A stretch of DNA of 47,720 nucleotides from Paraburkholderia mimosarum LMG 23256 = NBRC 106338 (GTDB lineage Bacteria > Pseudomonadota > Gammaproteobacteria > Burkholderiales > Burkholderiaceae), in assembly GCF_000739815.1 (NCBI RefSeq), contig NZ_BBJJ01000056.1, forward strand, positions 1-47,720, given 5' to 3'. The notes under the pieces are model-generated. The model was given only the letters and a program-made list of their open reading frames with translations. It had not been told where the DNA came from and made no database searches. This document shows, in pieces, positions 25,693-32,521 of the stretch (the first letter of the stretch is position 1; every line of letters begins with the position of its first letter). The position numbers were made by a program, and so were the translations under genes.

Positions 25693-27936
25693 TTACTTCG
25701 CCGCGGCTTCGATCGCGGCGTTGAACGTCTTGCTCGGGCGCATGACTTCACCGAGCTTCGCGAAGTCGGGCTTGTAGTAGCCGCCGATATCGGCCGGCTT
25801 GCCCTGCACTTCCGACAGTTCCGCGATGATCGTCTTCTCGTTTTCGCTCAGCGCCTTCGCGAGCGGCGCGAAGTGAGCGGCGAGTTCCGCATCTTCCTTC
25901 TGCGCGGCCAGTTCCTCTGCCCAGTACATCGCGAGGTAGAACTGGCTGCCGCGGTTGTCCAGCTCGCCGGTCTTCGGCGACGGCCCCTTGGCGTTGTCGA
26001 GCAGCTTGCCCGTGGCGGCGTCGAGCGTCTTCGCGAGCAGCTTGGCCTTCGCGTTGTTCGTCTTGATGCCGAGGTCTTCGAGCGAGACGGCCAGCGCGAG
26101 GAATTCGCCGAGCGAGTCCCAGCGCAGGTGGTTTTCCTGAACCAGCTGCTGCACGTGCTTCGGCGCCGAACCGCCCGCGCCCGTTTCGTACATGCCGCCG
26201 CCGGCCATCAGCGGAACGATCGAGAGCATCTTCGCGCTCGTGCCCAGCTCCATGATCGGGAACAGGTCGGTCAGGTAATCGCGCAGGATGTTGCCCGTGA
26301 CCGAGATCGTGTCGAGGCCGCGGATCACGCGCTCGAGCGTGTAACGCATCGCGCGCACCTGCGACATGATCTGGATGTCGAGGCCGGTCAGGTCGTAATC
26401 CTTGAGGTAGGTTTCGACCTTCTTGATCAGCTCGTTTTCGTGCGGACGGTACGGGTCGAGCCAGAACACGGCCGGCGTGCCCGAGTTGCGCGCGCGCGTG
26501 ACGGCGAGCTTGACCCAGTCGCGGATCGGCTCGTCCTTCACGAGGCACATGCGCCAGATGTCGCCTTGCTCGACTTGCTGTGTGAGCCCTTCGAGCACTT
26601 CGCCCGTGGCGTTGTCGACGATGCGCGCCGTGCCGTCCTGCGTGATCTCGTAGGTCTTGTCGTGCGAGCCGTACTCTTCGGCCTTCTGCGCCATCAGGCC
26701 GACGTTCGGCACCGTGCCCATCGTGCGCGGATCGAATGCGCCGTTGGTCTTGCAGAAGTTGATGATTTCCTGGTAGATGCGCGCGAACGTGCTTTCCGGA
26801 ATCAGGCACTTCGTGTCGGCCGGACGGCCGTCGGCGCCCCACATCTTGCCGCCTGCGCGGATCATGGCCGGCATCGAAGCGTCGACGATCACGTCGTTCG
26901 GCGCGTGCAGGTTCGAGATGCCCTTGGCCGAGTCGACCATGGCGAGCGCCGGACGGTGCTCGTGGCACGCGTGCATGTCGCGGATGACTTCTTCGCGCTG
27001 CGATTCCGGCAGCTTCTCGATCTTCGTGTAGAGATCGACGAGGCCGTTATTGACGTTCACGCCGAGTTCCTCGAACAGCTTCGCGTGCTTGGCGAACGCG
27101 TCCTTGTAGAACACGCGCACGGCGTGGCCGAACACGATGGGGTGCGAGACCTTCATCATGGTCGCCTTCACGTGCAGCGAGAGCATGATGCCGGTCTTGC
27201 GCGCGTCTTCCATCTGCTCTTCGTAGAAGGCCAGCAGCGCCTTCTTGCTCATGAACATGCTGTCGACGATCTCGCCGGCCTGCAGGGAAACCTTCGGCTT
27301 GAGGACGATGGTTTCGCCGCTCTTCGTCACGAGTTCCATGCGCACTTCGCGCGCACGGTCGAGCGTGATCGACTTTTCACCGTGATAGAAGTCGCCGTGC
27401 TTCATATGCGCGACGTGGGTGCGCGAAGCCATGCTCCACTCGCCCATGCTGTGCGGGTGCTTCTTCGCGTAGTTCTTGACCGCGAGCGGCGCGCGGCGGT
27501 CCGAGTTGCCTTCGCGCAGCACCGGGTTCACTGCGGAACCGAGGCACTTCGAATAGCGCTTCTGGATGGCCTTTTCTTCGTCGGTCTTCGGATCTTCGGG
27601 GAAATCGGGGACTTTATAGCCCTTGCCCTGCAGTTCCTTGATCGCGGCGACGAGCTGCGGCACCGATGCGCTGATGTTCGGCAGCTTGATGATGTTCGTT
27701 TCCGGCAACTGCGTGAGACGGCCGAGTTCGGCCAGATTGTCCGGCACGCGTTGTTCTTCGGTCAGGAATTCGGGGAATTCGCCGAGGATGCGGCCCGCCA
27801 CGGAAATATCGCTGGTCTCGACGTTCACGCCGGCCGGCGCAGCGAAGGTGCGGATGATCGGCAGAAACGCGCTGGTGGCAAGCAGCGGCGCTTCATCGGT
27901 CAGGGTATAGATGATGGTGGGTTGCTGGGTACTCAT
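25693..27936 (-). CDS. icd: monomeric NADP-isocitrate dehydrogenase
   Basis: A 747-residue isocitrate dehydrogenase of the monomeric type II class, about twice the length of the dimeric enzyme. It oxidises isocitrate to 2-oxoglutarate with NADP in the TCA cycle. Family landmarks include IIYTLTDEAPLLAT at the start, KCLGSAVNPVLREGNSDRRAP near residues 125-145 and ETGAGGSAPKHVQQ near 585. The start at 27936 gives the usual N-terminus; the open frame runs on upstream to 28044 without family similarity. Confidence 0.96.
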   Translation of the reverse strand: MSTQQPTIIYTLTDEAPLLATSAFLPIIRTFAAPAGVNVETSDISVAGRILGEFPEFLTEEQRVPDNLAELGRLTQLPETNIIKLPNISASVPQLVAAIKELQGKGYKVPDFPEDPKTDEEKAIQKRYSKCLGSAVNPVLREGNSDRRAPLAVKNYAKKHPHSMGEWSMASRTHVAHMKHGDFYHGEKSITLDRAREVRMELVTKSGETIVLKPKVSLQAGEIVDSMFMSKKALLAFYEEQMEDARKTGIMLSLHVKATMMKVSHPIVFGHAVRVFYKDAFAKHAKLFEELGVNVNNGLVDLYTKIEKLPESQREEVIRDMHACHEHRPALAMVDSAKGISNLHAPNDVIVDASMPAMIRAGGKMWGADGRPADTKCLIPESTFARIYQEIINFCKTNGAFDPRTMGTVPNVGLMAQKAEEYGSHDKTYEITQDGTARIVDNATGEVLEGLTQQVEQGDIWRMCLVKDEPIRDWVKLAVTRARNSGTPAVFWLDPYRPHENELIKKVETYLKDYDLTGLDIQIMSQVRAMRYTLERVIRGLDTISVTGNILRDYLTDLFPIMELGTSAKMLSIVPLMAGGGMYETGAGGSAPKHVQQLVQENHLRWDSLGEFLALAVSLEDLGIKTNNAKAKLLAKTLDAATGKLLDNAKGPSPKTGELDNRGSQFYLAMYWAEELAAQKEDAELAAHFAPLAKALSENEKTIIAELSEVQGKPADIGGYYKPDFAKLGEVMRPSKTFNAAIEAAAK

Positions 27937-28491
27937 CGGCTTCTTGGCGGGTTCTGAAACGGGGTGATGACACCACCGGCTGCGCGCAGTCGGCGAAACA
28001 CCTTGGATTTTGCCTGATTTTGAGTCGTCCCGGGGCCCAACCATGCAGGTATTTCATATCGTGGAAAGCTGTTGCGCGATGTTAATTGACGAGCCAATCC
28101 GCTCGTTTGCCTTGATCGGGCGGCCGCGCGCTGAAAACGTTTTCGCCTCGGAGGCCCGGTTTACAAGGCTTTGCGGGATGTGTTGCGCAATTTTGCCGCA
28201 GCGAGGATGCTTTGCAATTTGATGCATCGACTGTTTGTCAAGTTAGTAAACACCCTTATGAAAAGCGGGATGATTCCGGGAGTCTTATATAAGAATTTCG
28301 TCCCGACAGCGGTCATGCGCGAGCGGCTTTCCCGGGTCAATTAGTGGGGTATTGGCAGGGTGGGCGGGGTGCCCGTGCGGAAGCCGGGCCGCCGATATCC
28401 GATTACGATCGCCTTTCGGTTCGCGCGGCGCGTGAGCAGGTCCGGCGTGCTCGCCTGAGGGCGGCACGCCGGCGGCAGGCAATCAGCCGCG
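27937..28491. other. intergenic, icd upstream region, no gene seen
   Basis: Composition is less GC-rich than the neighbours, especially at 28060-28300. Short open frames lack ribosome sites. The icd promoter should lie here, but no box pair is clear enough to report. No repeat or terminator with a T-run was found downstream of the alpha/beta hydrolase gene. Confidence 0.4.
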
Positions 28492-29316
28492 TTACTTGCG
28501 GTTCAGGAACTCGAGCAGGTCGGCGTTGACCTGGTCGGCCATCGTCGTGCACATGCCGTGCGGGCCGCCCGGATAGATCTTGAGCGTCGCGTCCTTGACG
28601 ATCTTCGCGGAGAGCTTGCCCGCGTCGTCGATCGGCACGATCTGGTCGTCGTCGCCGTGCAGGATGAGCGTGGGCACGTCGATCTTCTTGAGGTCTTCCG
28701 TGTAGTCCACCTCGGAGAACTCGTGCACGCAGTCATGAAGCGCGAGGATGCCGCCCCACATGCCCTGCAACCAGAACGCATCGATGGTGCCTTGCGAAAC
28801 CTTCGCGCCGCTGCGGTTGAAGCCGTAGAACGGCACGGCGAGATCCTTGAAGAACTGCGAGCGGTCTTCGATCACGCCCTTGCGGATGCCGTCGAACACG
28901 TCCTTGGGCAAGCCGCCCGGGTTCTTCTCGCTCTTGATCATGATGGGCGGGACCGCGCCGATCAGCACCGCGCCCGAGACGCGTTTCGTGCCGTGCCGGC
29001 CGATATAGCGCGCGACTTCGCCGCCGCCCGTGGAGTGACCGACGAGCGTGGCGTCCGTTACGTCGAGCTTGTCGAGCAGTCCGGCGAGGTCATCGGCCCA
29101 GGTGTCCATGTCGTTGCCTCGCGCCGGCTGTTCCGAGCGGCCGTGGCCGCGGCGGTCGTGCGCGATCGTGCGAAAGCCCTTCTGCGCGAGAAAGAGCATT
29201 TGGGCATCCCAGGCATCGGCGCTAAGCGGCCAGCCATGCGAGAAAACGACGGGTCGGCCGCTGCCCCAATCCTTGTAGTAGATCGACGTGCCATCGCGGG
29301 TGGTGAAGGTGCTCAT
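28492..29316 (-). CDS. alpha/beta hydrolase, chloroperoxidase/arylesterase type
   Basis: A 274-residue alpha/beta hydrolase close to cofactor-free haloperoxidases and arylesterases. The oxyanion-hole HGWPLSADAWDAQM, the nucleophile elbow GHSTGGGE (Ser near residue 98), an acid in HGDDDQIVPID (near 227) and the catalytic His in GGPHGMC (near 255) are all visible. The substrate is unknown. The ATG at 29316 is preceded by GGAG at six bases; the TTG before it is not needed. It lies 384 bases downstream of the two small genes driven by a sigma-54 promoter and may or may not share that transcript. Confidence 0.92.
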   Translation of the reverse strand: MSTFTTRDGTSIYYKDWGSGRPVVFSHGWPLSADAWDAQMLFLAQKGFRTIAHDRRGHGRSEQPARGNDMDTWADDLAGLLDKLDVTDATLVGHSTGGGEVARYIGRHGTKRVSGAVLIGAVPPIMIKSEKNPGGLPKDVFDGIRKGVIEDRSQFFKDLAVPFYGFNRSGAKVSQGTIDAFWLQGMWGGILALHDCVHEFSEVDYTEDLKKIDVPTLILHGDDDQIVPIDDAGKLSAKIVKDATLKIYPGGPHGMCTTMADQVNADLLEFLNRK

Positions 29317-29700
29317 CAAAATCTCCAGTTCCGGACTGCAGAATCACGAAGCGGACAGACGCCGACGCGCCGGCGCATGCGCGCGGCCGTTTGCACGGCG
29401 TCCAGGGAGGGAAATGCGGGTGGAACGTGCCGGGGCCTGCGCGTCGCGAAAAGAGGCAGGTAAGACACGCGGGTCAGTATAGAGACAATGCTTGCGCTGT
29501 GATGCGGGGGTGTGCACGCAGCGTGCGCCGTGCAGTGCCCGCCGATTGCGCCAACGATGGCGTGCAGCGCCGCATCGTCGGTGCCGCACCCATTGGGCCT
29601 ACGGCTGAATCGCGCGCACAGGTACGTGTATCCGTGTGCATCGCAAGCCTTGCGCGAGCGCGGCGTACGATTCGAATGCGCTGCGCGAGGAGGCCGGTCA
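29317..29700. other. intergenic, no gene seen
   Basis: Several overlapping open frames on both strands here are GC-driven and lack start signals. I see nothing that resembles a promoter or terminator well enough to call. Confidence 0.4.
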
Positions 29701-30015
29701 CTACGTGCCAGGCCTTTCATCGGCCAGCTGGCCCAGCAAATGATTCAGGCGATGGACTTGGGACTGCAGGATGCCCGGCGTCAAGGCAATCTGCTGCACA
29801 CGGTCGATCCAGTAGCGCCGACCGAATACCGCCATGTCGTCATCGACGGTGATCGCGACTTCGAGGTGCGCGATCGCGCCGTCGATACTCTTGATCGTAT
29901 AGGGGCTTTCTCCCTGCGCCGATGTCTTCGCGTGCGGGCGCCTGGATCCGCGCTCCGCATTGTGATGCGGGGACTTCACACGTGCGCCAGCGTTCTTTTC
30001 AATATCGACGCTCAT
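29701..30015 (-). CDS. small hypothetical protein, coupled to the 54-codon gene
   Basis: A 104-residue protein of no recognised family. The first 38 residues are basic and polar. The rest alternates strand- and helix-like segments (SPYTIKSIDGAIAHLEVAITVDDD is split by no stop and reads as a folded domain). Its ATG overlaps the stop of the upstream 54-codon gene (ATGA), which is strong support for both genes being real. The two form a short unit behind a sigma-54 promoter. No signal peptide or membrane helix is present. Confidence 0.6.
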   Translation of the reverse strand: MSVDIEKNAGARVKSPHHNAERGSRRPHAKTSAQGESPYTIKSIDGAIAHLEVAITVDDDMAVFGRRYWIDRVQQIALTPGILQSQVHRLNHLLGQLADERPGT

Positions 30016-30176
30016 GGTCTCGCCTTTTTAGCGTGTGCGCCGCGGAGGCTCTTCACCCTTTCGGTGTCACGCATGTGTGCCGGTTCGTTTTCGAGGCAAA
30101 TCGATCGCCAGCAGTCGGCACATAGTGACTGCTGGCTCTCGAATACCTCGGCCCTCTCGAAATCTGGAAAAGTCAT
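30012..30176 (-). CDS. 54-codon protein with CxxC, first gene behind a sigma-54 promoter
   Basis: A short gene read directly from the minus strand, ATG at 30176 and TGA at 30012-30014, inside the next gene's ATGA. The product begins MTFPDFERAE and contains Cys19-x-x-Cys22 followed by Cys27 (CADCWRSIC), then a charged, basic C-terminus. The cysteines might bind a metal, but three alone are not decisive. AGAAG lies about nine bases upstream. The predicted 5' leader from the sigma-54 start is about 127 bases. No family is recognised. Confidence 0.5.
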   Translation of the reverse strand: MTFPDFERAEVFESQQSLCADCWRSICLENEPAHMRDTERVKSLRGAHAKKARP

Positions 30177-30314
30177 CGCTTATTCTTCTGATTAATTTGG
30201 ATTACTGATCATGCGAAGCCGGTGCGATGCGCGGATTTACGACGCTCGCGTGGCCGCCGAGCCGCCACGGCAGCGCGGGCCGCATCTGAGGTTCTCGCAG
30301 TGCGCAATCGTCTA

Positions 30315-30330
30315 GCAACGACCGTGCCAA
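30315..30330 (-). promoter_or_regulatory. near-perfect sigma-54 promoter
   Basis: On the minus strand the sequence reads TTGGCACGGTCGTTGCT, matching YTGGCACG-N4-TTGCW at every conserved position. The predicted start is near 30303, transcribing toward the 54- and 104-codon genes. Confidence 0.82.
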
Positions 30331-30382
30331 GCCGCCGCGGACGGTATGACGCGGGCACGGCGACGCTTGCTGCGCGCCATAA

Positions 30383-30430
30383 GGACGATTTCGTCCGGGG
30401 TAAGGACAGGGTTTGGACGAAAACGTCCAA
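30383..30430. promoter_or_regulatory. paired dyads, candidate enhancer for the sigma-54 promoter
   Basis: Two 14-base dyads of form GGACGANNNCGTCC lie at 30383-30396 (centre TTT) and 30415-30428 (centre AAA); the second extends to TTGGACG-AAAA-CGTCCAA (30413-30430). Centres are 32 bases apart, about three turns, and lie at about -87 and -118 from the predicted sigma-54 start, the usual place for activator sites. They differ from NtrC sites. The neighbouring activator gene at 32511-34829 is the obvious candidate to bind them. Confidence 0.65.
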
Positions 30431-30566
30431 TCGGCGATGTGGACGCCGCCGATGCGTCGATTCCGGCCATTTCAGCGACAGGCCGCAACGAAAGGTCGAG
30501 AGCCGGCGAAAGGGGAAGAGATCCGCCGGCAGTGCCTGCGGCGGATCTTGCCGGCGGGGATGCCGG

Positions 30567-31307
30567 TTACGAGGCGAGAGGCGAGGACTGCAGGCTGACC
30601 TTGCTGTAGGTCAGGCGGCTCGCGCGGACCTGCATACGCACGAGCGACACCAGGAAGCTGAAACCGGCCTGATTGGGATCGATCACCGGTACGTACACAC
30701 CCAGTTCGTCTCCGAGCAGTGCCGAGACCCGACTGGCGACATCCACGAAGCCCGTGCAGCCGAGCAGGATCGACTGCGCGCCGTCTTCCTTGATCGCTTT
30801 CAGGGCGGCCTCGAACGTGCGCATGACTACCACGTCGACATTGTCGAGTTGCGCCACGGGACAGTCGATGGCGCGGATCGACGTGAACGTGTCCGCGATG
30901 CCGTAGGTTTGAGGATGGGCGCGCTGCATCGCGACCGTGCTTTGCAGGATCGTGACGATCGAGAAGCGCTGGCTCAGCATCAGCGCAGCGAACGCCGAAG
31001 CCGGGAAGCCGCCGATGATGGGAATGTCGATCACCTCCCGCGCCGCCTCGACGCCGCACATGTCGAAGTCGGTCAGCCAGATGCCGTCGAAGCCGTCCTT
31101 CTCGATGGCCTGCGCGAGTTCGACCACGGGCATGCCGTTCTGCAACCAGTTGGTACGGTTCTCGATGTCGGGATGTCCCGAAGCGATGTTGCGGATTTCG
31201 ACGTGCACGTCCGCCGGCACCACCGGCGCGACGGCTTTCATGATGCGTTCGTTGTACTGCGATGTGGCGACCGGTACGAGCACACAGATACGAATCGGCG
31301 AATTCAC
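30567..31307 (-). CDS. Asp/Glu/hydantoin racemase family protein
   Basis: A 246-residue protein of the aspartate/glutamate/hydantoin racemase superfamily. The two catalytic cysteines expected for cofactor-free racemisation are visible in DFDMCGVEAARE (about residue 81) and ILLGCTGFVD (about residue 188). The first Cys motif differs from the usual CNT or CFGDP, so the substrate may be uncommon or the activity decarboxylase-like. The GTG start at 31307 overlaps the DUF917 stop by four bases (GTGA). Its place after a DUF917 gene suggests catabolism of a hydantoin-like cyclic amide. Confidence 0.85.
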   Translation of the reverse strand: MNSPIRICVLVPVATSQYNERIMKAVAPVVPADVHVEIRNIASGHPDIENRTNWLQNGMPVVELAQAIEKDGFDGIWLTDFDMCGVEAAREVIDIPIIGGFPASAFAALMLSQRFSIVTILQSTVAMQRAHPQTYGIADTFTSIRAIDCPVAQLDNVDVVVMRTFEAALKAIKEDGAQSILLGCTGFVDVASRVSALLGDELGVYVPVIDPNQAGFSFLVSLVRMQVRASRLTYSKVSLQSSPLAS

Positions 31308-32521
31308 GCAGCACCCCCATGACGAATGGATTGGAGCACTTCGAGCGGCACATAGGGGCCGAGATAGCCGAGCGAATTCAACAGTGCCATGAAACTGTCG
31401 AGTATCAGGCCGGGTTGGCGCAGTGCCGGCTCGGCGCGCCATGCGATCAGCGTGACGGGGCGCTTGCCGATCGCGGGATTCAACGACCCGTTGTCCAGAA
31501 CGAGATCGCCGTTGCTGAAGATCGACTGGCCTTCGCCGTCGACGAAGTACGCCACGCTGTCCGGTGCCAGCACGATCGGTTGCGCTTGCGCGCTGTCCCA
31601 CGCGATCAACGATTCGTTCTCGTAGATCACCGTGTAGGTGTGCGCCGCGCTGCGAATGCAGACCTGGCCGCCATCGAAGCCGCCGCCCGTTTTCCCCGCC
31701 GCCGAAACCAGCTCGCCAGGCTCGGAGATCGCTCGCGCGGCGATGCCGCAGTGCTCGGCGAGATAGCCGATCATCTGCGAAGCGCTGCGGATGCGCCCGG
31801 CGCGCACGGCGCGGCCGAGTTCCAGTGCGCGTTTGAGTGTCCCGCGCACGGGGGTGGCGCGATCGATGTCGGCCGGTGTCATGACCCACATCGCGAGGCC
31901 GCCGAACTGGCCGAACTCGGGATCGGCCACGATCGGGCGCATCATCTGCTCGACGACTGCGGAGACGTCGCGCTGATGCGACGGACCGCCGTGGTTCCCC
32001 TCGCGCGGCGTGACGTCGAGTTCGACGCACAGGCCGCCCTGGCTTACGAGCAGGGCCGGGCGCGGGTCGATTTCCGCCGCGGCGAACGTGAGCATCGGCA
32101 GTGACGGCACGGCCCTGCCCGCACCGTCGGCGTCGATCACCGCGAGACCAAGCTTTGCCGCCACGAGCGCCGCAACCGTGAAGCCGAGGGCGCCGCTTTC
32201 GGGCGGCATCACATAGGCGAGTTTCGTGGCCTGCGATGCGAGCCGGGTCTGCACGTTCTGCACGGCGGCTACCGGGCCCACCGGAAAGGACGTCTTGTTG
32301 ATCGCTTCCGGCGCGCCGAGATACGCGACCATGACTGCCGCGCCTTCGGTGGCTTCCTCCACCGACACGACCTTGACCTTGTCAGTGGGGTAATAGTCGC
32401 CCGCGACGAAATGTTTGGCGAGGTGACGCGCGGATTCGATCGTCCCACCGCCTCCGCTGCCGAAGAACGCGGCCCCGAGCAGCAGGGGTTCCAGATCTTC
32501 CCGACTTAATTCATAGGCCAT
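31304..32521 (-). CDS. DUF917 / S-methyl-thiohydantoin desulfurase family protein
   Basis: A 405-residue DUF917 protein, a family renamed after a thiohydantoin desulfurase and often found beside hydantoinases. Landmarks are LLLGAAFFGSGGGGTIESARHLA at the N-terminus, DADGAGRAVPSLPM near residue 128, and GGFDGGQV near 275. The chosen ATG at 32521 has AAAGGA upstream and overlaps the end of the sigma-54 activator gene by 11 bases; the racemase gene overlaps its stop. The three genes form one operon. Enzyme chemistry and substrate are inferred from the family only. Confidence 0.88.
   Translation of the reverse strand: MAYELSREDLEPLLLGAAFFGSGGGGTIESARHLAKHFVAGDYYPTDKVKVVSVEEATEGAAVMVAYLGAPEAINKTSFPVGPVAAVQNVQTRLASQATKLAYVMPPESGALGFTVAALVAAKLGLAVIDADGAGRAVPSLPMLTFAAAEIDPRPALLVSQGGLCVELDVTPREGNHGGPSHQRDVSAVVEQMMRPIVADPEFGQFGGLAMWVMTPADIDRATPVRGTLKRALELGRAVRAGRIRSASQMIGYLAEHCGIAARAISEPGELVSAAGKTGGGFDGGQVCIRSAAHTYTVIYENESLIAWDSAQAQPIVLAPDSVAYFVDGEGQSIFSNGDLVLDNGSLNPAIGKRPVTLIAWRAEPALRQPGLILDSFMALLNSLGYLGPYVPLEVLQSIRHGGAA

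Noticed and set aside
25873..27957. Plus-strand frame opposite icd, almost as long as icd
   Set aside because: Shadow frame; the minus strand encodes a full isocitrate dehydrogenase.
28492..29316. Alpha/beta hydrolase as the third gene of the sigma-54-driven small-gene unit
   Set aside because: A 384-base gap separates it from the 104-codon gene and it has its own ribosome site; co-transcription cannot be supported from sequence.
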